NCBI RefSeq assembly: GCF_020283565.1
Contig: NC_060064.1
Location: forward strand, 2,750,001 to 2,814,000
Direction: 5' to 3'
DNA: 64,000 bases
Source of the DNA: Trifolium pratense
Lineage: Eukaryota > Streptophyta > Magnoliopsida > Fabales > Fabaceae
Of this stretch, positions 34,316 through 46,020 are shown piece by piece. The translations under genes were made by a program, and so were the position numbers. Under the pieces are notes generated by a model. It saw nothing but the letters and a program-made list of their open reading frames with translations, was not told the DNA's origin and searched no databases. Each line of letters opens with the position of its first letter. The stretch's first letter is position 1.

Positions 34316-37300
34316 ATATATATATAGTATGAAATAGATATAGATGGAAAACCATAAAAAAAGAAAAAAGAGAGAGGTAATTAGAGGAAGTTAAGAGCAA
34401 TTGTGGAATAATTAAAAAGTCATAAAGGAAGTTAAGGGCAAAATTGACAAAAAAAAAACAGCTCAAACTCTCATATCTCCTTTATATATTGTTATAGATA
34501 TCTTATCATGTAGGGCAATATCACCCGAGTAATTATCAATTGTATGACAATCATTAATTGAGAGTTAGTTGTATGAGGATAACAACCATAATTGTTTCTC
34601 ATAAAAAAATGATAATATCTCATAAAAAAATTGGCTTATATTAACATAATGTTTCTAAATATAGAAAATATACATGTAACAAACAAAAACTTAAATACAT
34701 AAATTATAAGGAGGAAGGATCAAATTACACCGGTGTAATTTTTAAAAAGTTACACTCATTAATATCCATTGAATTTATTTTGATCTAATGGCTATTAAAG
34801 ATTCACTTATAAAATCAAATGATTCCATCAATAAATTAAAAAATCTCCTTTTTTATTTTCTTACCTTCCTCTTTTGCCATGATATTATTAGTTTTATTTT
34901 GTTACAAGACCATATATTATTGGAGTTTTTCTTCTTCTTTTCAATGATACCATTGTTTATGAATAAATTTCGATGATGAGTTTGTACCAAGAAGAAGAGG
35001 AGTTGATGACCATATTATTGGAGTTACTGCCAATTACATGGGACCTTTATTTAAAAGTCAATTACATTGGATCACCAATTACACATGTAGTACTACATGT
35101 TGAATTTATATATGTACTATCACTATGGTTGAAATCCTGAAAGCTGTGTATGTACGGTGGTGTCGGTAGAGTAGAGGGCTGGTGGTGTCCGATAGAGGTA
35201 GCTCATGGGTGCCCATCGGTTCATGTATCCCATAATAAACTCTGTTCTCAAAAATGATAAATTAGTCTTTTTTTTTTTACTAAAATTACTAGTCTTTTTC
35301 TGAGAAAGAAAAAATCATCAATGAATTGATAGTATTGGTCATCAATAAATTCTGTGTATCTACTAGTAGTGTCATCTAACAAGATCATAAATGTTGACTT
35401 ACGTGTTGCTACCATTCATGTTTCTTAAGTTTTCTAAAAAATTCTTTATCTCTACATATATCCCGAAATAAATAACGAATTTGACAAGTTCACGTTTATC
35501 ATTAGTTATTTGTTTTGAAAAATTATAAAAATTGTATATTATGAAAATACTCATTAAAACAAATCAAACAACATCTTATGTCATTTATTAGTTTCATATA
35601 AGGTTACGGATTTGCGCCCCGTTTCTAGACCTACCTCGTTGTTGTGGTGTGCCTTGGTCGCAAAATTTCATCTCCCTCTAGTAAGATTGTTCTCGACAGC
35701 TTCGTCGATTTTGGTGTAAGCCACAACATCGTCGTCATATCCACGTCATTACTTCATATTAGCTTCGACTATTTGGCTCGAAATGACATTTATTATTTGT
35801 TGGTCGTACTTTCGTTGCAGTAAGTTGTTTCATGAATTTTTTTTTTGTGTGGGCAATCAAGTTCATTTACCGATTTTATACACGTTTTTGGTTCAATTGG
35901 GCTCGTCTCTGATTTGGTGCTCATTAACGTTTGCACACTACACTTTTTTGTTATCTAATTTCGTGCTTGTACACAATTTCGTTGATTTGTGCTTCTAGTC
36001 AGAGAAAACTTATTTCGTTGATTTGTTATCTAATTTCGCGCTTGAAGCTATCTCGTTGCTTCATATTCTATTTTACTTATTAGAAAAAACTATTTATTGC
36101 CTATTTAGATTGTTTCCACTTTAATCTACTACTTTTTTTTTCTTTCTTCCGCTTAAAAAAAAATATGATAATTTTAAGATAAATATTTTTTATAAATAGT
36201 AGATTAATTTCTTATAATTGCTATCTGTCTCCAATTCAACGCTAACCCTCCCTTCATTTATGGAGTTCATAAATTTTCAACTGTTTTTGAGTGATAAAGG
36301 AAATGTCAAGGAAGACTATTTCAACTGCCCCCAACAAAAAACAGATCATGAATCATAGATTACTTTATGTATCTTTTGGATTTTCCATCAATTCATAACA
36401 TCAGGACTAGTTCCGATTATTTGGAAGTTATGTTTAAATATTAAAAATAGTTAATAAAAAAAAGGTAAAATAATAAAAAGAAATCATTATCTATTTAAAT
36501 TGTAAATAATATAAAAATAATTAACATTTAAAAGAATATTTTAATTAATAACTTCAAAATAAAACTTCAAACTACTATCAACTTTCTAACTACGTTTTAA
36601 ATATTAATTTTAATTTTGTCAGAACATAATATAATATGGTAATGTTGCGGACTTTTAAGAATTTGAGTTAAATGGAAAAAAAAAAAAAAGCTTAGAAATA
36701 GACCTATATTGTATAAGCCACTATGTTTGGTCCAATAGCGAGGGATTTGAGTAGTAAGTTGTAGGTCTTGGGTTCGATCTCCAGCTCATTGTAAACAAAA
36801 CAAAAAAGATCTATATTGTATAAGATAAAAAATATTTTTGGTTTTCATTTTTTGTTGTTGTAGTAATTTTACTTTTTTTTTTACGATCAACTGCAAAGTT
36901 ATTTGTGAAATTAAGAATATATCTATTAAAGTTAGTTATTAAGAATAAATTTTTTTTAGTAATGACAAAATCATTCCATTTTTTACATATATATAAATTT
37001 TTTAATAGACATATATGAAAAGTAGGAGTCCCCTAAAATTTTGAAGCCCTATTTGGTGGCACACCCATCCATTTGGTGATATATATTGGTTTGAAATCTT
37101 AGAATATGTTTTAAGGTTTCAAGTTTAATTCTCTACGATACTAATTTTGATGAGTAAATTCATACATGATTTTGCTCTGACCTTAAATGTGCGGAGAAAA
37201 ATCAAAGTGATTCATATATTTATGGGCAAAATTAAGTGGTAAGAAACAAAAGTGACAACCTTAATTGTTTGGTGTTTTTATAACCATTTTTCAAATATAT

Positions 37301-37630
37301 TAGAGGTTTAATTTCACTTGCTACTTTATTTTTATTTTATTTTTTTTGGTGCATAACTTGCGACTTTATTTATTATGAAAGAAAATATTAATATAAAGTA
37401 AGTTAGTAGAATTAAGAGTAATAAATATGAATATTCTCATTGTAACCCAAAAAAAAAAAATATTCAAAAAATAAATTTAAATTTATGGAAATATTAAATA
37501 AAAATAACTATTTATAACTTGTTTTCTTATTCTTGATAATTTATGTGTTTTGTTTCTTATAAAAAACTCATAGAAAATAATATTTTTAAACAAAATATTT
37601 AACATTATATAATTTTAAAAGCAGTAACTC
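34316..37630. other. Gene-poor AT-rich spacer
   Basis: No credible gene. Includes short T/A tracts, a SINE-like copy (36716-36805) and sequence near 35600-36060 with moderate GC that shows no family match I can recognise. The open frames near 34788 and 35783 lack codon structure. Confidence 0.5.
36716..36805 (+). mobile_element. SINE-like repeat
   Basis: Contains TTGGTCCAATAGCGAGGG, then GGGTTCGATCTCC (B-box-like) and ends ATTGTAAACAAAAC. A related copy at 49460-49545 shares the ..TTCGAT..ATTGTAAAC end. Confidence 0.45.
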
Positions 37631-37631
37631 A

Positions 37632-37970
37632 CTTGATAGCTAAAGACTATGAAAAGGAAGGAACATAAAACTGAGCCAATCCTTGTGTTAACCTCCCACC
37701 CCCATTGTGTGGAAGTAGCGAGGGACGTCCGTCGGTGTTTAAGACCTCGGCTTGCCTCTGGTTTGGAGGATCGAGACGAGAACCACGAACTACGTACCTT
37801 CCTTTCTGCTCTTTATCCCGAGAAGCACTTCACTTAAGAGAAAGAGCCGTCAGACTACTAGAGGAATTATAATATCTTGAACCAAGAAACCGCGCGGAAG
37901 GCAGGAAATATGACAATTCAGCTGTAATCCACAAAAGAAGATAGAAAAATATGAAGTCAGAGGGAAAGAG
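37632..37970. other. Possible organelle-derived insert
   Basis: GC content jumps in this 340-base block, with strings such as GCGAGGGACGTCCGTCGGTG and CGCGCGGAAGGCAGGAAA, between very AT-rich flanks. The composition looks like plant mitochondrial DNA. I cannot name a mitochondrial gene. A piece of a GC-richer retroelement is the alternative. Confidence 0.35.
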
Positions 37971-37971
37971 G

Positions 37972-38514
37972 CAGGGACGGACCTGGAGGGGGGCAAACAG
38001 TGGCTAAGGCCCTCCCCTCCCCCTTAATTACATACATACATATACATAATATATCATATACAATTAGTATATTATAATTTGTAATTATATCAATTATTTA
38101 TCATTTAGATTATATAAATAAGAATTTAATTGATATGTATTTATGGTGTAAAAATATTTATATTGTCGAACAATTATAGGTGTTGAATTATTAAAAATAT
38201 AGCATTTTAATTATATAAAAAAAATAGTTGTTTCAATTGGTAAGAGTTTTGAGTTTCTTAAGTAAGTGATCAAAAGATTGATATTTGGCTCTTGCACATG
38301 AACAAAATTAGATTGAGGGGGAAAAACTCATTTTTTGTGCCCCACATATTTCCCGGAGACGTTTAGTCACAAGTCACTATTAAACAAGAACTTCGTAAAA
38401 ATAATATTATAACATAAAAAAAAAATTGCATGGACAACAAAAAATCTACACTAATTTTGATTATTTTACTATTTTTTGGCCCCCAGTGTACTAAGCTCCT
38501 GGATCCGTCCCCGG
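37972..38514. mobile_element. hAT-like MITE, degraded ends
   Basis: CAGGGACGGACCTGG at the left and ATCCGTCCCCG at the right are inverted with one mismatch near the tip. It has the same class of end as the elements at 12601 and 39721. I could not find an intact 8-bp duplication. Internal sequence is AT-rich and differs from the other two. Confidence 0.55.
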
Positions 38515-39051
38515 GGTCTCAGGTGTCATGCATGTTTTATTGATCTTGGAAATTAAGTTTTATCGTTCTCCGATTTTATTTTAAATAAATTGGTATTTAT
38601 ATTTAGAGAAACTCACGAAAGAAAAATTCACGAATTCATCCCGACGTGTATTTTGTATAACCCATTTTCTTATTGCTTTCAACTATTTATACTTCGTGAT
38701 AATTTTGTGATAGCTTATTTCGCTATATATAGCATTGGTGTTATATTTAATCACTTATTATCAATTATATCTTTTATTTTGTAACTTAATATTAATTAGT
38801 TCTTAAGTTTATCCATTTATTTTTAATCAAGTCTATAAAATGTAACAGAGTTGAATACTTTTTGAAGGACTAATATAATTTTTTTTAGATAGACAAAATG
38901 ACAAAGTCATTATAAACTTATACACAAGTAAGAGAGTCGGAGTTTAAACCTTGGTCATACGTTCGACCTAACAATTTTGACATTTTTATAAATTGAGGTA
39001 AAACTCATGGAGGATATGAATAAAATTTAACAGAGTCAAGTACTTTTTTGA

Positions 39052-39353
39052 AATATATTCATAAAGGTAGAGACTTATTTAAGACTGTTTTACGAAGTCA
39101 ATGATCGATTTAATGGTTTCATCTTTGAAAGAACTATATTGTGTCTTGTACCGCAAAGTTCCATCCTACAATAACTTAGAATCACTCTCTTGAAACTCCA
39201 AAAAAATATTCATAAAATCAGAGACTTATTTAAGATTCTTTTACAAAGTCAATGATAGATTTAATGGTTTCATCTTTGAAAGAACTATATTGTATCTTGT
39301 ACCACAGAGTTCCATCCTACAATAACTTAGAATCACTCTCTTGAAACTCCAAA
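39052..39353. repeat. Two-copy tandem duplication, ~151 bp unit
   Basis: Two adjacent near-identical units; both contain AGACTTATTTAAGA, GGTTTCATCTTTGAAAGAAC and CCATCCTACAATAACTTAG. Copy starts are about 151 bases apart with a handful of differences. No coding potential. Confidence 0.88.
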
Positions 39354-39720
39354 GAAAATCCCAATTTATTGGACCATTTGAGACAATCAAGGTGAAGTTT
39401 ACATTTCAACCATTGATATATTATATAAGTATTGGATGGCTTAGATGATAGAAGTGTGTTTTTTGTACAATTTTTCACAGACCTTTTGTACTAGTTTTAA
39501 TGTTCATGATTTGCATTTATTTAAAAATTGGATTTTTTTTTTGGGTTGGTTTTCACCATTAATATCCGGTCTACCGGACTTTTTAATCCGATATGAGGGA
39601 CAGTTCTGGCATCACTAAATCACATGACAATTTTTTTGTCTTAAAATGACACTTAAAAAGGAACGGAATGAGTAGTTAGGCAAATGAATGATGAAGTTTG
39701 AGATCAAGAGAGGAAGAAAC

Positions 39721-41620
39721 CATGGGCGGACCTCTTCAAGGCTTGGTGTGGCTATAGCCACACCAGCCTAGCCAATTTGTTTCCTATAAAAAATAAATAT
39801 ATATTTTATAAATGATTTTAAGTCATTTTATATACATATTCATATAAGTATTAATATAAATATTAATTTAGAGTTTATTATTGATACTGTAAGTCCCTCG
39901 TACATATTAGTTTAAGTACTAGTGCAAATATTAGTTCGTAGTCTATTATTGATGATTTCAAGTCTTGCATTATACGTAAAGTATTATTTTAATTTATATA
40001 GTTTAATTTTATAATAATTAACTTTAACTTTGTTTGGTAAAAAAATGAATAACTAATTGAGTTTGTAATATTGGGTAAAATTATCGATTAAACTGGAATA
40101 TAAATATGAAATGACATAATTAATATTTAATTTTTTGAAGTAAGATAATATGGGTTAAATTGGAATAAAAATTAATAAGTTATAAACTAATTGAATTAGC
40201 CTATCAAAATAAAGTGTAAGTTAGTATAATTTTGTATTCTATATATATTTTGGTCCAAGGTAGGATCTTGTGAAGACTCTAACAATAATGATATGCATGA
40301 TTTAACAGTTATAGTATTTTTTTTTATTCGAACAGAAATTATGATTTTTTTATATAGTTTGGTTTTATTTTTTAATAGAAATTTTATAGATTATAGATTT
40401 TTTTTTATGGATATACATGTTGTATTAGTAAATCTCACCCACACACACGCATGCACGCACGCGCACGCGCGCGCGCACACACACATACACATATATATAT
40501 ATAGAGTGTTTGTGTGACAAATATTTTTAACTATATTCCAAAAATTTCCTATAGTTTTAACTATACAAATATTTTTTATGTGCACTATAAATACAACTCT
40601 CATTCTATGCATATCGACTCGTGGAACTTAGAGAAAGAAAGAAAGAAAGAGAGTTTGAGATAGCTTGAATTGAGGGTTTTCACTTTGAGAAAAATATATA
40701 GAGTGTTTGTGTGACAAATATTTTTAACTATATTCCAAAAATTTCCAATAGTTTTATTATATTCAAGAGATGGCCATGTCCCGTGAATCTTTGGCTTTTG
40801 TCTTTGGCATAATAGGTAGATACTTGTTTCTTACAAGCCATAAGCCATGCATATATCATTGCTAGCTTTTCAATTTTTTCAATAGTGTTTGCACTTTTAA
40901 TTTTAATTTAATTCACTTCTTTCTCTATCACTCCCACACCCTCATTCATCATCATTTTTCTTCTTCTAGCTTATTCATCAACATCATCTTCTAGTTTTTT
41001 CATCAACTTTTTCATACATCGCAAATTGATACCTCAAATTTAATGTTAGCTTTAATTTGTTGTCCAATTTTTTTTAGGGTAACATTTTAATTAGATATGG
41101 AGCATGATAATTGGAACCAAATGTAACATGCAGATTGCATGGCTATATATGGCATATTTCTAATTTCAAATCTAATATACATATAATAAATGTTTTTGTC
41201 AATAAATAATTTTAATCAAACCATATATTATTTTTTATTTCAACATTTGAGGTTTTCATTTCCAATTAATCATGCAATATTAACTGAAAATCAAATAAAT
41301 ATATAAACAAAAGTTATAGTATTTTTTTTTATTCGAACAGAAATTGTGATTTTTTTATATAGTTTGGTTTTATTTTTTAATAGAAATTTTATAGATTATA
41401 GATTTTTTTTTATGGATATACATGTTGTATTAGTAAATCTCACCCACACACACGCACGCACGCACGCGCGCGCGCGCGCGCGTGCGCGCACACACACACA
41501 CATATATATATGTATATATATATATTGTTTGTTGTTTAACTAAATTTCAATGATTTTTTTTGTCCGGTAGTGCCTAAAAATTTTAGCCACACCAGTTATT
41601 TGTGTCTGGGTCCGCCCCTG
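39721..41620. mobile_element. 1.9-kb non-autonomous hAT element with 8-bp TSD
   Basis: Ends CATGGGCGGACC and GGTCCGCCCCTG form inverted repeats. The 8-mer GAAGAAAC flanks both sides (39713-39720 and 41621-41628). The subterminal palindrome TGTGGCTATAGCCACA matches that of the 12601 element, so both belong to one family. The interior contains two copies of a ~200-bp segment (40308-40500 and 41313-41524), each ending in a long alternating CA/CG/TA tract. No transposase. Confidence 0.9.
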
Positions 41621-41821
41621 GAAGAAACATGAAACCAATTAACCCAAACATATGGGATAATGGAAGTTGTACATTGTATATATTCTATAAAAGGAAACCG
41701 AAAATGAGAGCATGCGACGGTTCCTCCTCACAAAAAAAATAGCACTCTAAAGAACTAAACATTGCATGTAATGCAATTGTCGCATTAAATTAATGTCTTA
41801 CATAAGATGAATTTCACAACT

Positions 41822-41828
41822 TATATAA
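41822..41828 (+). promoter_or_regulatory. TATA box of DUF538 gene 1
   Basis: TATATAA about 55 bases before the ATG, in a block that aligns with the TATA regions of the other two DUF538 genes (shared AGCCA and ACAACA-type strings). It decides the start: the longer open frame begins upstream of this TATA, so Met 41882 is used. Confidence 0.6.
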
Positions 41829-41881
41829 CCAAGCTACTACTATGTAGCCATTGTGTAATTAAGCACACAACAAAACAAAGG

Positions 41882-42343
41882 ATGTCTTTGGTGACTGAGG
41901 AAATCAAATTGAAATCAGAAGTATACCATGGTCACCAAATATGTGAACTGAAATACAAAGAGCTTCTCAAAGTAATGGCTCTTCCAAACAATCTTTTACC
42001 ATTGAAAGACATCAAAGAGGTTGGTTACAACAAAGAAACAGGTTTTGTTTGGCTGAAACAGAACAAAAGCATAATACACAAGTTTGAGAAAATTGGGAAA
42101 CTTGTTTCATATGCTGCTGAAATGACTGCACATATTGAACATGGTAAGGTCAAGAAACTCAATGGTGTCAAAACTAAAGAGCTTTTGATTTGGATCACAC
42201 TTAGTGATATTTATGTTGATGATCCACCAATTGGTAGTAAAATCACTTGCAAAACTCCTCTTGGATTATCTAAAACATTTCCTCTTTCTGCTTTTGAGGT
42301 TGAAGAAGAGAAGTCAAGTGATGTTCAACGTAAATATCACTGA
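41882..42343 (+). CDS. DUF538 protein, gene 1 (tail frameshifted)
   Basis: A single-exon 153-aa protein of the plant DUF538 family, whose biochemical role is unknown. The conserved core is LPNNLLPLKDIKEVGYNKET, GFVWLKQ, FEKIGKLVSYAAEMTA, LNGVKTKELLIWITLSDIYV and SKTFPLSAFEVEE. No signal peptide, so probably cytosolic. Start taken at MSLVTEEIK, matching the two other copies. It ends SSDVQRKYH. The paralogue's tail (about VNETVA..GVKEV) is still readable one base out of register from 42327 to a stop at 42372-42374, so a small indel replaced the last residues. The core is unaffected. Confidence 0.9.
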   Translation: MSLVTEEIKLKSEVYHGHQICELKYKELLKVMALPNNLLPLKDIKEVGYNKETGFVWLKQNKSIIHKFEKIGKLVSYAAEMTAHIEHGKVKKLNGVKTKELLIWITLSDIYVDDPPIGSKITCKTPLGLSKTFPLSAFEVEEEKSSDVQRKYH

Positions 42344-43721
42344 AACTGTTGCAGCTGGTGTCAAAGAGGTCTAATTTTTCTTTTATTTTTGCTTGCTTAT
42401 GTTATGAGTGTAGTGTGCCTAAACCCTTTTTTATTTGTATTCATGTAAGAAATATGGATGATAAAATACCAGTTTCTGCTAATAAAATCCGCTACAGGCA
42501 TCAGGGGTAGTTTAATAGATATTTGCGGGTAATATAAATAGATATTTTGTAACTACCTGTTATTTAATGGATACGTATATGGATCGAATGATATTCATAT
42601 ATGTGCCCACTAATAAATAAGAAAACGAATGTGTTGGCTTTTACGGTTAAAGTGACAGTGAAATGTATGAATATTATTATGTGTTAATTTGGTGGGGAGG
42701 GCCATTTGAAAAATCTATTTTGTTCAATAGGTTGTGGGGCTAATGAAATAGTCAACCGGCCATATATTTTTTGAATATGACGTTTTTGGTACTCATTGGA
42801 GGGCAGTTGCAAATTAGCCGAGAATATGTTGTTGTTTTAATTGATGTGCGCTATCATGCTTTACACTTTGGTAGCGGCTCTTTGTTTAATGAAGAGACGC
42901 GAAAGTAATTTTTGGCGATCTGGGTGGTTTGTTGTTGACTTATATTTGAAAATAACAAAATAACATGTATTTTGTACAAAAAGATCTATCTATGAATTCG
43001 ACTCTTGATAAAGTGAAACCCTTGTTTGGTGTTGGTTGAAGAAAATACCGGATTTAGTTATGATTTGAATTCCTGGTTGTTTAAGCCATTAGCTTGTTCA
43101 AGGGTTGAAATCACTTGATTTGGAAGCAAATTTTTTAACTGTTTTGTGACTTTGTTTATTCATAATCTAATGACTGCGATTGTAAAGGAGAATAAAATGA
43201 TCGGGGGAGAGAAACAACAGTTAAGATCCAACAGTTATAATTAGTACATGGAGGATCAACAGGAGATGATAAGAATACTTATTCTTGATCAGTTTTTTGC
43301 TAGTGCTTAATATATTTTTTGCCTTCTTCAAAATAATAATAATTAATATTTTATTAAAAAAAATAAACATAATTATTTTTCTTCTATAAAAGCGACAAGC
43401 AAACAAATAATGGATGAAATAAATATGAAGTATTTTAGGAATATCCATAATAAAAAAACAAATGTTTTATTGTGATTAGTAAGAATTTCTTAGACTTTAT
43501 ATTTTTCTTAAAACAAAAATATTTGGTTTGATTAGATGATATATACAAATCTTTATTAAAAGACATAAATAAATTGTAAATCAAACAAGTATAAAAGATA
43601 AAATAAATAATCAAACACTCATTAATTTTATTGACTAAATCAAACAATCATTGATGTTCTAGATAATCTTTGTCGACAAAATTAAACATAGGATTAAATT
43701 TTACAACTGGAGAAGTAGTAC
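42344..43721. other. Intergenic between DUF538 genes 1 and 2
   Basis: AT-rich. No gene or clear element beyond short A/T runs. Confidence 0.4.
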
Positions 43722-43729
43722 TATATAAG
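43722..43729 (+). promoter_or_regulatory. TATA box of DUF538 gene 2
   Basis: TATATAAG, 71 bases upstream of the start codon, followed by GAAGCCACTGCAACCATTGT and an ACAAC-rich leader shared with gene 3. Confidence 0.7.
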
Positions 43730-43792
43730 AAGCCACTGCAACCATTGTAACAACACAACAAAAACAAATCAAAAACATCTATAAGAAAAACA

Positions 43793-44245
43793 ATGTCATT
43801 GGTAACAGAGGAAATCAAATTGAAAGCAGAGATTTACCATGGTGACGAACTCTGTCAAGCGAAAGCGAAAGAGCTTCTAGAAGAAATTGCTCTTCCAAAT
43901 GGTCTTTTACCATTGAAAGACATCATAGAAGTTGGTTACAACAGAGAAATAGGTTTTGTTTGGCTGAAACAGAAGAAAAGTATAACACATAAGTTTGAGA
44001 AAATTGGTAGAAATGTTTCATATGCTACTGAAGTTACTGCAGAAGTTGAAAAAGGTAAGATTAAGAAACTTAATGGTGTTAAAGCTAAAGAGCTTTTGAT
44101 TTGGCTTACACTTAATGAGATTTATGTTGATGATCCACCAACTGGTAAAATCACTTTCAAAGCTTATTCTGGACTTTCTAGAACTTTCCCTGTTACTGCT
44201 TTTGAACTTGAAGAAGAGAAATCAAGTGGTGTCAAAGATGTCTAA
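43793..44245 (+). CDS. DUF538 protein, gene 2
   Basis: A single-exon 150-aa protein with the full DUF538 core: LPNGLLPLKDIIEVGYNREI, GFVWLKQKKSITHKFEKIG, LNGVKAKELLIWLTL, IYVDDPPTGKITF and LSRTFPVTAFELEEE. It ends SSGVKDV, shorter than gene 3, which has an extra Ala-rich tail. It is closest to gene 3 by eye. The family is often stress- or development-responsive, but that cannot be seen here. Tandem arrangement in the same direction suggests local duplication. Confidence 0.92.
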   Translation: MSLVTEEIKLKAEIYHGDELCQAKAKELLEEIALPNGLLPLKDIIEVGYNREIGFVWLKQKKSITHKFEKIGRNVSYATEVTAEVEKGKIKKLNGVKAKELLIWLTLNEIYVDDPPTGKITFKAYSGLSRTFPVTAFELEEEKSSGVKDV

Positions 44246-45080
44246 TGTTTTAGGTCTCCATTGACTAAAGATGTGGTTGCTAATAAAATTTTCAATGAAT
44301 AAGTTTATGTTTATGTTACTTTTTTATTTTATTTTGGGCAGTTTCAAATTAAGCTAGGTGAAGTGGTGTATTAATCTTCCTCTTTTGTTCTTTTCCAATT
44401 ATAAATAAAATAAAATTAATTTCAATATATCTCTACATTAATTGTTTATTCCATTTATATGAATCATGCTAACCAGTATTTTTGGTACTTTAACAAACAC
44501 AAATTTAAAGATAATTTTATTATATTTAATTTTTTTAACAAATATTTTAGAAATACTTGTTACAGTAATATTTTTCTTTAAATATATTTTTGTTTTGTTT
44601 CCCCACGCCATTTAATTTGTTGATGGGAATAATCTCTTCTCAGATTTGCATGGCTAATCACGTACGGGTTGTAGAAAATTGATCGATGTTGAGTTAATAG
44701 TATTTTTTGTACGAGTTTGAAATATTCACCGACTTGTATGATGACTAAAAGAATGAAATATGAGTTATGGATTAGTTCACAAATATATAAAATATAAGAT
44801 TCCTTCAAAAAAATAAATATATAAGATGCATCGACATTCGATGAGCAATTGTCGTCTTTTAAGAAAAAGAAAAAAAGAACTATATCGTTTTTCTTCATGT
44901 TAAGGAACTTTGAATATTCGTTTTAAAAATCATGCATTCAATTTTTTAAAAGTCAAAATATTATTTATTTCAATGTACGTAAACTTTCCACTCCGGATAT
45001 TATACTTTATGTCTCACAATGAATGACACAGACGTAAAATAAGACACTCATTAACTATATAGTCAAAGTGTCTAAACAAT
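44246..45080. other. Intergenic, AT-rich
   Basis: Holds the 3' flank of DUF538 gene 2 and no recognisable gene. Near 45010 there is a short stretch like a Stowaway end (TCTCACAATGAATGACACAG). Confidence 0.4.
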
Positions 45081-46020
45081 TGGCTCTCATCTTTGCAAGG
45101 ATATCTGTACGAGTATTCCCTTCACGAAGAATATACTTCAAAAACAAAATTTCAATCCTTCTTCATGTACCCTCTGAAAATCTCCAACATATTAGCATAA
45201 TGATGATGTATGTGTGTTCTCATAGTCACTAGTTGGACTACGTGAAGGGACTCTGAGTAACACATAATCTTTTTGAATCCTGCTTGCCAACACAACTTGA
45301 TGCCAATTAAAAGATCATGAATCTCTCCATGTAACACATTCGACCAACCAACGTTCCCATAAAATTCAAAGCGGAAGTTTCCCTCATGATTTCTCACCAA
45401 ACCCCAAATCATGATCGATTTCCCTAGATTTGTTAATGCACTACCATCTACATTTAAAGTCATAGTATCTTGGTCTCCACTCTTTCTAGCGAACTCCATG
45501 AATAGGGTGAGAGACTGAGACATGGGAAGAGAACCTTCGTTAAATGCTTGCATAGTTACCTGCAACTGAGTAACACATAGATGGTACAAGCGTAGTTTTC
45601 ATCGGCCGGATATCTTCAATGATATATTTATCTCGAAAAGTCCAAATGTTCCACATAATTAATGAAACAATGACTCCGAAATCATATACTATAGTAGCAA
45701 TTAGTGTCTGTATACTCTTCAGGCCAACGCACTGACAAAGATTTGGAACTTCATTAAGACCACAACCTATCCATAGATCCCTAACTTGGGGTCAGAAAAA
45801 TAAACAATAAAGAATGGACACGAAGGAGGAACATTAATACCTCTGTGAAAAATGATAGCTCGAGTAGGTATAGAATTGTGACAAATTTGCCAAATAAAGA
45901 ATTGCACACTAGCAAATATTTTCATCTTCCAAATCCAAGACCACATATCTAGAGAGGTGAGAGGTTGATTGATGTAAGAAGGTTGACCGCGCCAGATTGA
46001 AGATGAAGTGACACGTAAAC
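45081..46020 (-). pseudogene. Dead LINE remnant: zinc-finger RVT and RNase H parts
   Basis: On the minus strand, 45960-45790 reads WSWIWKMKIFASVQFFIWQI followed by RAIIFHRGINVPPSCPFF, the zf-RVT motif of plant non-LTR retrotransposons. 45680-45590 reads MWNIWTFRDKYIIEDI, the linker. 45589-45152 is open for 145 codons and carries the RNase H-like domain (TLNVDGSALTNLGKS, GLVRNHEGNFRFEF, HGEIHDLLIGIKLCWQAG). The frames differ between pieces, and no reverse transcriptase domain remains. It is a 5'-truncated, frameshifted copy sitting between DUF538 genes 2 and 3. Confidence 0.8.

Noticed and set aside
35600..36060. Moderate-GC stretch that could be a pseudogene
   Set aside because: No frame gives a recognisable domain; open frame is short and interrupted by T runs.
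41807..41881. Longer N-terminus for DUF538 gene 1 (start at 41807)
   Set aside because: It would start before the TATA-like box at 41822 and has no counterpart in the two paralogues.
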